From: Brachionus manjavacas | Taxonomy: Eukaryota > Rotifera > Eurotatoria > Ploima > Brachionidae | DNA length: 64,000 nt | Direction: 5' to 3' | NCBI GenBank assembly: GCA_019054805.1 | Contig: JAHQIY010000003.1 | Location: forward strand, 4,898,001 to 4,962,000 | In this document: one piece after another, positions 21,373-32,217 of the stretch | How positions within the stretch are numbered: the first letter of the stretch is position 1 | Layout: each line of letters opens with the position of its first letter | The notes under the pieces: model-generated | Seen by the model: the letters and a program-made list of their open reading frames with translations, nothing else | The model's database searches: none | Told to the model about the DNA's origin: nothing | Program-made: the position numbers and the translations under genes

Positions 21373-23390
21373 TTAGATAATATTTATTCTTTTTAATAGT
21401 TTGATGGCAATTTTTGCGGCAGTTTCAGGATTGTTGGCATAATATTCTTTCAGAAATTTCCTATCACATTCTTTTTTGTTTCCAAAGGCAGTGGTCCGAG
21501 TATTTAAAATCTTCATATATTTCTCATTTATAATAATGTGAGGACGTCCGATCAACAACGAAAAAATGCTGGCATGCAATCGGTCTGTAATTATAACTTT
21601 TCCTTGTGAAAGAATCTTGTTGACTAAATTTTTTCTCATTATTGGAATTGCGGTTAAATTTTTTGTTTTATTATCTTCATAATCGAACCAATCTTTTTCC
21701 ATATACTTAATTTTTGAGAAATATTTTTCATAAGCCTCTTTCCAAGTACTTTCAGCAAAATTAGATTCTTTGTCAGTTCTGCGTAAGATGAAAACATCCA
21801 AAATAGGCTTGGAAAATGGTTTCAAGCTTCCAATCATAAATGCCATATCAGGAACAAGAATTGTTCTGGTATTGATAAAGTTCTTAGCCGCAAAGTCAAA
21901 TGATTCTCTCGATCTTGTTGATATTGTAAATTTGTTGTGTGCAGAAAATGTCTTCTCATCAAATTTTATAAGTTCTTTATCTTGATAATTTATTGTTTGA
22001 GGAAAGAGTATAATTGTATTGTTGACAAATTTTTTTAAAACCTTTTCACGAAAAATTGTACCTCGACGCCAAAGATCACCAAAATTGCCTCCTCCATGTA
22101 GAAATATAATTTCAATTTCTTTTATATCTTTCGATTTATGATTGTATGATTTGATTGTCAAATTTAACTTTTTAATTAATATTTCTTCACCTAACCTTTT
22201 AGAATAATAATCAAGAGATTTAAAAGTTATTTAAAAAAGAAATACCAAATCAATGAATCGCCATAGTTTTTATGTAGCGGAATATAAAATAAGTGAACTT
22301 CTTTGTTGTGATAAGAAAAATTGTTGTAAATTGCAAAAATTTCCTCACCAATTTTTTTTAGACATTTTTCTCTGTTGAATTCACTCGAGACCTTATTTTT
22401 GACATCATATTTTATTTCCGAAGGCTTATACAAAAATAAATTAAAAAAAATCAAAACAAACAAGAATGTCAAAATCTTGGAAATTTTTTTCATCTTTTCT
22501 ATTTTAAACTCTTGTTTAATATTTTTATCATTTGAAATTTTGTTTGAAATTGAGTACAAAAAAACACCAGAATCAGCAAGGAGCATGCCAAAAAATTGAA
22601 GTATAGTAAAATTTTTGGGAAACAAAAAAAGTGAAGTCATTACAGTGACTATTCTTTTAAAAATATTTAAAATTGAATGAGAAAGTGGTCTTATTTTAGA
22701 GAGAACAATGAATGAGAAAAAATTATAACTAAAGCTTCCAAATCCACTGATCAAGAGGAAAATAAAAGCTTGCTCATCATAAGCTAAAAAAATTTTTTTA
22801 CTTTCAAAAAAAGATACTTTAAAGAAGAGGAAAATTAAACCACAAACCAATGAATAGAATGATATTTCTATGTACAAATTAGTTATTTTATTATCACCTA
22901 GAATAGTTTTGGCGAGAATAGATCTATTTGCGGTACAAGTATTTGATAAAAGAGCAGATATTAAGGCAACATAATTGTAATTTATTTCTTCGATCACTGT
23001 CATCGAAATACCAAAAATAATTGGCAGTACAGATAGGCATGTTTGAATGGGATAAATTTCATTCTTTAAAAAATAAGAAAATAGAATTACAAAAACAGGT
23101 TCTGTAGCTTTTATAATGTAAGTAAATGAAACAGATCCTTCGTTTATTGATAAATTTGTGAAAAAAGATGCACTCAAATTAAAGAAGCTAATTAAAATAA
23201 TTTGAATTGGATGTTTTTCAAAAAAATAGCCTTTTTCTTTTTTGAAAATATGCGGTATTGCAAATATAAGTCCTGATAATGTTAAAATAAAAGTATTGTT
23301 GGTGCTAAGTAGAAATTTTTTTCCGAAAATAGCTCCTATAATGGTGAAAAAATACCATAAAAATATATTGAAAATCAAAAAAAAATCCAT
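21373..23390 (-). CDS. Fusion of phosphoenolpyruvate/triose-phosphate translocator and polysaccharide pyruvyl transferase
   Basis: The two exons (23390-22246 and 22195-21373) are joined across a 50-bp GT-AG intron and give 655 residues. Residues 1-285 are a TPT-family (DMT superfamily) transporter with about ten hydrophobic segments. They carry VSFTYIIKATEP (K94), a NRS..AK motif (R156) and a KR pair (K245-R246), matching the phosphate-binding Lys/Arg set of plastid phosphate translocators. A further hydrophobic helix (about 303-320) follows a lysine-rich stretch. Residues 365-655 are a PS_pyruv_trans domain, with NYGDS..W.GEE (375-386, split by the intron), HGGGNFGDLW (415-424), FPQT, VPDMAF, ILRRTDKE and TDRLHA...L.G.PH (585-601). 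Such enzymes move pyruvyl from phosphoenolpyruvate onto glycans. The splice restores both the frame and the NxGDS...W.GE motif exactly. Acting in the Golgi is inferred. The family is scarce in animals, so gene transfer is possible. Confidence 0.85.
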
Positions 23391-23654
23391 TAGATAGAAT
23401 AAAATTCCAAAGTTAAAAAAAAGCTTATAATTGTTTCTCCTTAGATTCCTTTCAGTTTCTGAACGTGATAAATCTTCAAAAATTTTAAACAGATATTTTT
23501 TGTTGCTGAGTTTTTGTTATCTAAAGACTAAAGACTCTGAATACATTAAGAAGATTTTAGTAGACATAAACAGAATTTATTTAAAAAAAATTGAAAACCG
23601 TCTATTAGCAAAATCGTTTCAAATAAATTGTGTATTCGTTAAAACTCTTGATAC

Positions 23655-25505
23655 CTGATAGACCTCAACCAAATGATATAAATTTCGTTCTATTAAATCT
23701 AAATAAAAAGTTAAATTAATCATGTGCATAATTATTTATTGAACTTTTTTTAAATCTTTTTCAAATTTATCTCGGAAAAGAATTAACAAAAACGACCATT
23801 TTTACTTAATTTGAATCAATTTAATTACTTTTTTTTTTTAAAATTATCATAGACAGAATTGGCATTAATTGAAAAAAATAATTATAAAAATAATTAATTT
23901 TTTGTTGCCCAGTATTTAATTAATTAAAACTTCCTTTTTATCAAAAATAAACGAATTTATTTTCTATTTATTCTTGCTTCCAATTTATTTTAAGACGAGT
24001 TAAGGAAATATTAGAATTTTCGCTACCATGTAAATAAATTAAAATTAATTTAAAAAAATTTTAAATCTCTTAAATTAGAAACACGATTTTTGCCGAGGCA
24101 ATTTAAGTTAAGAATATTTTAACAAGGGCGAGATGGTATTTATTGTCTGTGTCAAAGTCTCATTTCGAATTATGAGGCTTCAATATCGAACAAAGGAATA
24201 CCTGATAGATATCAAGAGAAACCTATTAGACCTCAACCAAATAAAATAAATTTTGTTTTATAAAATCTAAAATATTAAATTAATCATGTGCATAATTATT
24301 TATTGCACTTTTTTTAATTTTTTTCAAATTTCTCTCAGAAAAGAATAAACTAAAACGTTCATTTCTACTCAATTTAAATGAGAAATTTTGTTCGAGTACC
24401 ACAAATTTTTTATCTTTTTCCCCAATTATTAAGTTTATACATAAAAAAATTATTTAACACTAATTCAAATAGAAATCCACTATTTTAACTTATTACATTT
24501 AAAAGTGCAACAATAATAAATAAAGCAAAATAAATGAGTATATTTTTACAGATGTAGTTAGCTAGAAAAGTCTTCTATAAGTAAGTTTTGAAAAATTAAG
24601 AAAATAAGATAATTTACCACTGAACCTTTTGGTAAAGTAGTTTTAGATTACACGTCTGATTTACGTTAAGAGCTTTGAGGTCTTTTGGGTGAATTAATTT
24701 TAAAACGTAAATTTACTTTATGTTTCGTAAATTTTGGATAAAACAAAAAGTTGAAAATTACTTTATTATTATCAAAAAAATTAGGTACTTTTTCTTAAAT
24801 TTTTTGGTAAAAAGTGTTTTTGTTTTATCCAAAATTTACGAAATATAAAGTAAATTTAATACAATCGACTAACTCAAAAAGAGGCCAAAGCTACTGGCGG
24901 GTATTTTATTCAAAATTTGTGGTATCGATTTTAATCGTCCAATTTAAATTATTTAAATTACTTTTTTTTTAATATTATCATAGACAAAATTGGCGTTGAT
25001 TGAAAATGAAAAAAATAATTATATTTAATTTTTTTGCTCAGTATTTAATTAAGGCTTCCTTTTTATAAATAATAAAAGAATTTATTTTTTATAGTCTCTT
25101 GCTTCCAATTAATTTAAAACGAGTTAAAGAAATATTAGAATTTTCGCTTATAATTTTTTTTAGAAATAAAACTATTTATCCAAATTGTCATCATTTTATC
25201 AAAAGTTACCACGCATGATCTAACAATGGTTTACCGAAGCTAAAATGATTTTGAAAAAATTAAAAAATATTTAAAAATCACAATCAAATGGATTTTTCAA
25301 AAAAAATTTTTAAAATCTTTCCACAGAAAGTCAGGTGGAAATGCTGCATTTTTTTAAAAATTGACTTTTACTGCGCTCTTAAATTAGAAACAAGACTTTG
25401 GCGCAGGCAGCTTAAGTTAAGAATGGTTCAACAAGGGTCAGATGGTATTTATCACCTGCTTCAAAGTCCTATTTCGAATTAGGCTGATATTCGAACAAAA
25501 GAATA
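23655..25505. repeat. Tandem segmental duplication, second copy interrupted
   Basis: Unit 1 spans about 23655-24207 and unit 2 about 24223-25505. Shared landmarks include TAGACCTCAACCAAAT (23660; 24228), TTAATCATGTGCATAATTA (23717; 24282), TTATCATAGACA (23846; 24978), and AAATTAGAAAC plus GATGGTATTTAT (24070; 25382). Identity is high but with many small changes, so the event is not recent. Unit 2 carries about 540 extra bases at 24392-24929. Confidence 0.75.
24392..24929. mobile_element. Non-autonomous TIR element with internal hairpin
   Basis: It occupies the break in the second copy of the tandem duplication. The left end reads TCGAGTACCACAAATTTTTT and the right end, on the reverse strand, TCGATACCACAAATTTTG. 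Inside, 24708-24748 and 24819-24859 form a 41-bp near-perfect inverted repeat (TTTACTTTATGTTTCGTAAA against its complement) with a loop of about 70 bp. It has no coding capacity. Absence from unit 1 defines its limits well. Confidence 0.65.
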
Positions 25506-26290
25506 CCGTAATTTATAAGTGTTTTTTGATTAAAACTTTTATGATGAAAACAGCCTATGGCTCATTTTAATCAAATAAAAATGCAAAATGATAAAGCTGG
25601 CAACGCATATTTGGTCATTCATAGGTGGGAGTCAATAAATAGGCAGAGTGCATAAATTTTGAAAAAAAGTTTCCAAAAAAATATGCATGAAAGAAACTGA
25701 AAAAAAAATCAGACTTCTCGAATTTTTATTACTATATCTTTAAAAGTTCATCATTTGTTTTGGGTTAGGCCACCCGTTACCAAAGAGATATTAAGATTAA
25801 AAACTTGTCTTGTTTTCAGTTTAAATATAGATTTAATTTAAATTAATTAATAAATTAATATTTATTTTAGTCAGCAATTTTTTCAGCAGGCAATGATTTC
25901 ACAAAAAAAAGACGATTAATTAACTAAAAACTAATTTATAATTCTAATTATCTGTTTAAACATAAACTTAAAAGCGAAGTTCAAATGTGTCCCAGGTTCA
26001 TTCGAGCATAGACTGAATCAAGTGCCAAACTAAAACAAAATTATTAATTTTTTTAAAATAAATATTAATTTAATCTTTAAAATGCAGGTGTTAACGTTCA
26101 ATCTTAAATTTCTCAAACGATTAAATAACTGTTTTTGTCTTAAATTTTCTTTCTTTTTTAATTTTTAAATCGCCTCTTAGACGTTTATTTAAATAAATTT
26201 AATTAATAACAACTTAAAATTATTTCAAATATTTGGATTATCTTGATAGTTAAAAAAAGATTTAATTAGGTGTTAAATAAGAAATATATT

Positions 26291-27415
26291 TTAATTTTTA
26301 ATAAATTGTTTATTTATTTTCTTTTCCAATAGAATATTTTTCCTTTTATTTTGTTCTAAAAAATAAGGAATTCTTTCTCTTTTATTTTTAGTAAAAAAAT
26401 CATGGAATAATTTGACTCCATTTGATTTGTAAAGCTTACAATTGGTCTTGTCATCTCTTTGCATTTGATTTTTGTCCGATTTTAATTCTTGGGTACAAGT
26501 TTTAGACCAATATTTTTTTGGCAAATACCACTTTCCATAATTATTTCTTCTTTCCAAATTTGACTTTAAATTTTTATTTTGAACCAAGTAATTTTTATTT
26601 TTATTTAAACTTTTCTTCAACATTAAGCTTAACTTTTCGGAAGCAGAATCATCAGAGTCCGAATTGGTGCTATTTTCCAAGTTCAATTTAAATTTTTTTC
26701 GATCAATGTCTTGTAAATTAATCGGTGCCCAAATAAGTGGACCCTTGTCATAGTTAACCAAAAATATTTTCATTAGTGTAATTGCGTCCAACTCAAGTTC
26801 TTTGCAATCATAATTTAATTCTGCCCATTTGCAGAAATCTTTTATTTTCTGTTCTAAATTTAATCCCTTTTTTTTATCCATTACCTGACCTGATCTGGAC
26901 AATGCCATGTTTTGTTGTTTATAAAAATTATGTTTTTTATTCTGTTTGAATAACCACTTGAAATGTTCTCGAGTGTAGACTCGCAGTTTTGCATCACTTT
27001 TAGATTTTGAGGGTTCTATTGTGATATCCTTTTCTAATTTTGCATTTTTAAAACTAAATAAAGAAGTTTTTGATTGAAATTCTTTTCTGCTTGATGTGAT
27101 TGCATTTGGCTCAAAAAGTTTGGTTATCATTTTATTGTCATCTTCATCCTCATCATTCGATTTAAAATTTCTTTTATAAACCTCTGAATCTAAATTGCTA
27201 AGAGTTTTTTCTTTGCCGTTCTCAACTAAAATACTTTCTATGAGATTATTGTACAAGACTGGATGCAACAAAAGTTCTTTCTCAAAGCTGTTAATTAAAT
27301 TTTTGGCTCTTAAATTTTTTCCCAATAAAGGATACCAATTCCAAACAATGTTTTTACATGACTGCGAGCAAAATTTAAGGCGACGTTTTCTGTCTAATTT
27401 TAAATTGAAATTCAT
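26291..27415 (-). CDS. FAM47-like protein
   Basis: A single uninterrupted frame of 374 residues. It resembles the FAM47 family in several places: a basic N-terminal start (RKRRLKF...W.P), an FEKELLLHP segment (44-52) like FAM47's short acidic HP helix, a CKWAEL block (195-200) followed by a hydrophobic helix, the signature YGKWYLPKKYW (293-303) against YGAWYLKPK.W, and a FHDFF segment (about 335) like FKDFI. The middle is charged and rich in N, S, K and D, with no membrane helix or signal peptide. FAM47 function is poorly known, and mammalian copies are testis-biased. Lack of introns could mean a retrocopy or a natural single-exon gene. The similarity is by motif order only, so the name is tentative. 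Confidence 0.65.
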   Translation of the reverse strand: MNFNLKLDRKRRLKFCSQSCKNIVWNWYPLLGKNLRAKNLINSFEKELLLHPVLYNNLIESILVENGKEKTLSNLDSEVYKRNFKSNDEDEDDNKMITKLFEPNAITSSRKEFQSKTSLFSFKNAKLEKDITIEPSKSKSDAKLRVYTREHFKWLFKQNKKHNFYKQQNMALSRSGQVMDKKKGLNLEQKIKDFCKWAELNYDCKELELDAITLMKIFLVNYDKGPLIWAPINLQDIDRKKFKLNLENSTNSDSDDSASEKLSLMLKKSLNKNKNYLVQNKNLKSNLERRNNYGKWYLPKKYWSKTCTQELKSDKNQMQRDDKTNCKLYKSNGVKLFHDFFTKNKRERIPYFLEQNKRKNILLEKKINKQFIKN

Positions 27416-28890
27416 TTTTTAGTCCCAATTAATTGATTTAAATAAAAATTAAATTTAAAATGAATTTCGCACAATGCTCATTTCATAATTTCTAACATAA
27501 CTAAGATATAAGACAATTATTGATCTTTCTTTAAAATCTTTAATTTGAATTTTTGAAAATTTGGTAAATTTGAAGTTGACTTTGACTTTATGACTTTTAA
27601 ACGACTCTGACCTGGTCAGAAGAAACAAAATAGAAATTATTATTTGAACAATATGTATATATTTAAATTTAATTTATATTCAAAAATTTATTTTTTATTT
27701 TTTGCAAAATCAATGTTTCTGATCAAATTTTAATTTATTTAATTAAATCTAAATTAGAATTTATTTTAGAGCAACATTCAAATGAGAAAAAAAAATTAAT
27801 ATTTTATTTAATTTAAAAATAAAATTCGATTTAATCAAAATAAAAGATAATTTGATGATTCATAAATAAAACAATCTCTTTTACTTTAATGTTACTTAAG
27901 AACAGAATCAATCGAATGAAAGTATTTCGGATGGTAGGTAGTGTAATGTTTACATTAGTACCTTTGGGCCAGTCTATCCGATATCCCATTAGACGTTTTG
28001 GAGCATTTATTTATACTCATGCTTAAGTTAAACGCTCATGGTTAAGACAAAGATGTCGCTTTATTACACGTAATAATATTGGATTTTTAGTGATTTTTCT
28101 TTGTAGGTCTTTGTGATGCTTCTTTTAATGATATTAAACATTGTTTTCCAGGTTTACTGGTTTTAATGTGCTATTTAGGCTTTTTTTAACTCTAAGAAAC
28201 AGAAACAACTTAAGGAGCATCATAAATGAGTTTATAAATTTGGCTTAAAAACTTGATAAAATCACGTAATTTCACGTGAATTTAAGCAAAATTAAGAACG
28301 TCGAATTTGTTTTTTTTTTATTTCTTAAGATTTATATCACGATCTTTTAAGAATCCATAAAAATATTCTTTAGTTTTCTGTTTGAGGTAAGAGAAATAAA
28401 AAAAAAGATTCTTACTAAAATTTTTGGAAAATCATTTAATGCATAGATTTTTAAACAGAGACTTGGAAATATCTTGATTATCTTTATCTTATAATTCCCT
28501 TAACTATAATCAATCCTTCTTCAACATTTTTTTTTAATCTTATTTCTTTAATTCTAGTTAATATTAATAAATGAATATTAATAAATGAAATATGAAATAC
28601 TCACCATTTAATTATTATAATGGGTTGACGATAATTTTTTGCACAAATTTTAATTGACCCTCATTAAATTTATCCTCAAATTTAATAAAAATTAAAACAA
28701 AATCAATTCATAGCACACTATTATGATGAAATAAATAACATTTTGATTTTTTTGGAGCAAATTAGTTTACAGTATAACAAATTTGATGTTAATGGAACTT
28801 TTTTACTTTTTTAGAATAAATTTATTTTAAATATAACAAATTGATCAGAAATGAAATTTATTTAATAATTAATTAATTTTTTTGTTAGAA
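27416..28890. other. Intergenic region, nothing recognised
   Basis: AT-rich spacer upstream of the FAM47-like start. A less AT-rich patch at 27.93-28.07 kb has short open frames without family resemblance. I see no repeat or RNA gene in it. Confidence 0.4.
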
Positions 28891-28892
28891 TT

Positions 28893-29448
28893 GCCACATT
28901 TAATTCTTCAGGAACTTATTACTTCAGAAAAAAATTTATTACATGTATGGAACAAAATCGAAACAAATTCAACATATGAAAGAAGATATTGACATGGTCA
29001 AACGCGGAAGAAATTTGAGTTTGACTAGAGATGAATTCAGAGAGTATTTAAAAAAATTGAAAATAAAGCCATGGAATAATTTTGATAAAATGATTCAATA
29101 TATATGTGAAATGAGTATTTTCGAGATTAAAAAAATCAATTGGAAACTCAGCAAATGTACGTGATAATTTTGGTTGAAAAATTATTATTGTGATCACATT
29201 ATTGGATGCTCATTTAGACTAAAGCTAAGGAATTCAGGAGTATTGGTATGAACATTCATTTAATTATAATAAAAGGAAGAGGCACAAAATGAAAAACTAA
29301 ATCAACACTTGAAAAGCAGCCATCAGATGTTTAGCAAAACTTGGCAGTTGGTATTGAATCAGATGAAGATGTCAATTCAAGTAAGAGAAAAGTCACTTGA
29401 GAAGAAAGTCAAGTTTTATAGTCCAAAAAAAATTTTTTTATTGCTCGA
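28893..29448 (+). pseudogene. Possible coiled-coil coding fragment
   Basis: Three adjacent stretches look coding. One is a frame from about 28893 (LILQELITSEKNLLHVWNK). A second, shifted frame from 28943 contains DIDMVKRGRNLSLTRDEFR and ends at a good donor GTACGT (29158). The third, after an AAAAG acceptor at about 29274, contains EKLNQHLKSSHQMFSKTW and runs to a stop at 29448. All are charged and helical. The frames cannot be joined in phase by simple GT-AG splices, so this may be a decayed gene, or one with exons I cannot resolve. No family is recognised. Confidence 0.3.
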
Positions 29449-31419
29449 GTGATTGAAGCAAAACAAAATAGTATTTATCTATGTTTTTTTTAATTAAATT
29501 GTTCAATTTGAAATAAAAAAATTATTTTTTTGATAATATTAGGGATGAATTCATTCTTTTTTTTTACAATTCAATTAGTTATTTTCACTTTTATAGAAAA
29601 AATTACATTATGTTTGAATAAAATATTTTAATAATAACTTTGTTATTTTTTTTATTCAATTTGTGGTGGCTTTTATTAAATCTGTTATTGAAAAAATTAA
29701 GAGTCATTTTAATTTAAGTAAATTAAGCTATTATTAATAATCAAATTCATAATATAATTTATAATAAATCTTGATGTTGTATTCTTAGATTTTGTTAAAT
29801 TCAGTTCAATTCAGAGGAACAGAAAAAAATGATAAAAAATCTAATAAATTATTTTCTATAAATTTAAAATAAGTTAAGTCAATGCAAGATGGTGCAACAT
29901 TCATAGATGCTATAATTACCAAATTCTGATAAAATTTAAAATTTACGTCAATTTAAATTTCAATATATTCTAGTTAATCAAGTGAATTTTTCAAAGATTT
30001 TACAAATCTTTAACAGACATTAACAGCGCGTATAATATTTTTAAATAACAATAATATGCAATTTAAAAAATAAAATACTGAATTAGGAACAAAATAAAAA
30101 CATTTTAGTTTTTTTTTGTAATTAATGCCAATTACATTTAAATTGATCACTATTTTAATTTATTAATACATAATTGATTGAAAAGAAACTCTTATACAAT
30201 CAAAAAAACTTAAATTTTTTATTAATTAATCCTATAATGTTCAAAAAAATAGCCACTTTGAAATTTTTTTATCTTTCTTGTTTTGTTTTTCTTTTGATTC
30301 TACTTTAATATAAACCAATAAAGCCTTATCTCTAGTTCGATATAGTTAATCGAATAAATAAAAAAATCTTTAAAATAACTATAATTTATTTTATTAATAA
30401 AAATAAATAAAATAAATAATAAACTCGGGAATTAAAAAAAAAGGCCTGTAATTGAAGAAATTCCTAGTAACATATCTCAAGATCAGGCCTTTGAAGCTAA
30501 TACTAAAGGAAAAACTAGAGAAAAAGGTAAAAGTTATTTTCCTTCTTGTAGTTTTCTCTTCTTGGAGGAAGCTAAAAAATGCCATGATAGAGAATTTGAT
30601 TTTTTTGCCCTTAAAAAATATATTTTGTTTTTAATTGAATTTTTTGTTCTATTTAGATAATTAGTACTTTATATTTCTTAGATAAAGTAATGAATAAAAA
30701 ATTTAAGTTTTTGTTCCAAATTCAGTATTTTAGTTTTTTTTTTGCATAAAATAAACTCAGGTAATAATATGCCCATTAACAGTTGATGCAACAATGATTG
30801 TTGCACCATGTTACATTTAAAGAATTTTTTCGAAATTTTTGGAAAAAAAGTTATTAGATTTTTATCATATTTATTCGATCCTTTTGAATTGAAATTCACA
30901 AAACTGCATTCTTGATAATAGGAAAGTCAAGTTACTGACATTATTTTGAAACGAATTTAAAATGAATTTTATTTTTCTTTTGCACAAGACTGGGTCATCC
31001 TATGATTCCGTTATCTAATGCATGAGAACTTTTAGTCGTGGAACCTGTTTCAAAGTGCTTTAGAACGTATTTATCTTGGATTAAAGCTGATTTGCTAAAC
31101 TATAGACCACTTTTCTAAGTTTCGAAATCTTGCTCAAATTTTTCTGTCTATGGCGCGTTTTACGGAGTTCATGAGCCTGGTGTCTCCTAAGTTTAGCTTA
31201 CAGATGCAGCTCAAGACGTCTGGAATTTTTTTAATGAAAATGACGTACAGCAAAAAAAAAAAATTTAAATCAAGAATAAATTTTCATTAGTATTTGCTTT
31301 GTATATTTTTTTTTAAGTTGGAAAAAAACATTCTTCTTTTATAAATTAAATTTACAATTCTAATTTTTCATAAAACAAAATAGGAAATAAATTAAACACT
31401 TTAGTAGCATTTATGAACT
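29449..31419. other. Intergenic region with long-TIR repeat
   Basis: The AT-rich spacer is dominated by a MITE-like element with inverted ends (29881-30815). A patch of normal composition at 30.97-31.22 kb shows no coding frame or known repeat. Confidence 0.45.
29881..30815. mobile_element. MITE-like element with long imperfect inverted ends
   Basis: The left end (ATGGTGCAACATTCATAGAT at about 29889) matches the reverse complement of the right end (30783-30815, ATGGTGCAACAATCATTGTT). Further in, 30047-30105 pairs with 30697-30760 through ACTGAATTAGGAACAAAA. Spacing differs by about 100 bp between the pairs, so indels have occurred. No transposase frame is visible. A related single arm lies at 18863-18940. 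Confidence 0.5.
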
Positions 31420-32217
31420 CTAAAAGCTAACTGAATTAGTTCTCTTGGTCATGTAACTTTCCAAGTCATTATTCAATTTGGCCACATTGGTTCCTTGATT
31501 TTTCTGTCCATTTGAATTTCTATAATACATTTTATTTCGAATTATTCTAGTTTTAAAATTAGAATGTTTAGGCGCTTCTCGTTTGATGTTTCCATCAACT
31601 TTAAAAACCAAAAATAAATAAACATATTTAAATTTTAACATTGGCTCTAATCGGCGTTGATACATTGGTATTCATCAATCAAACCGAGTTAGTTTTAAGC
31701 CAGAGCATTCTTTTTTGAAAAAAATAATACTTTTAAATCGTTTTAATCCAGAGCTTTTATTGTTCATATTTGAAAAATTATTTCGCAGTCTTTGATTTAC
31801 CTGGTTTTGGTGCTTGTTTTTGGTATTAAAATTTGAACCATTGTTATTTTCAACAAGCTGCTTTCTTCTTAATCTAGCTGAATCAATTCGAGTTTTGGGG
31901 CTCAATCTGCCCTTGTAGTCCTGTCTTAAACTTATTTTAAAAGGTGGTTTATTTTCGCTGAATTGTCCAGAACTTAGTCCTTGTTTAATACTTCTTTTCT
32001 TTAATTTTAATGCAGCCTGAACAGATGGTCTGTTTGCCATTTGGATAGCTAAGCGTCTGTTTTTAGCACTAGCTTTTTGTCTTGTTAAATTTAAAGCTCT
32101 GTCATTAGAATTACCATTAGAAGCTGTTGTTGGTTTAAGCATGGCTAATTTAGTGAATCGGTCATGTAGAGAAATCTTTGTAGATGCGGATGCAGTCAAT
32201 TTATTCTGATTCAGCAT
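31420..32217 (-). CDS. CHTOP: Chromatin target of PRMT1 (CHTOP) homologue
   Basis: CHTOP (FOP/SRAG) is a nuclear mRNA-export and chromatin factor that works with TREX and is methylated by PRMT1. The exons are 32217-31731 and 31598-31420; the splice is GT-AG in phase 1 and yields 221 residues (human about 248). The N-terminus has KISLHDRFTKL. Residues 49-72 contain ASAKNRRLAIQMANRPSVQ then AALKLK, nearly identical to the human protein. The C-terminus keeps LNNDLESYM (204-212), like LDNQLDAYM. The middle differs: instead of the long RG/GAR repeat that PRMT1 methylates, it is rich in N, K, S and scattered R with few RG pairs. Thus the ends are conserved and the methylation zone is reduced. Assignment is firm. 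Confidence 0.9.

Larger units (their letters stand above)
23391..26290. other. Intergenic region with a duplicated unit and an inserted element
   Basis: No gene is supported. Most of 23.65-25.5 kb is a tandem duplication split by a terminal-repeat element (entered separately). The remainder to 26.29 kb is A/T-rich with nothing readable. Confidence 0.55.

Noticed and set aside
22375-22599. Plus-strand frame opposite the transporter
   Set aside because: Shadow of the fusion gene; the reverse strand encodes conserved domains.
23431-23658. 75-codon frame just upstream of the fusion gene
   Set aside because: No family resemblance; its end lies at the start of the duplicated repeat unit.
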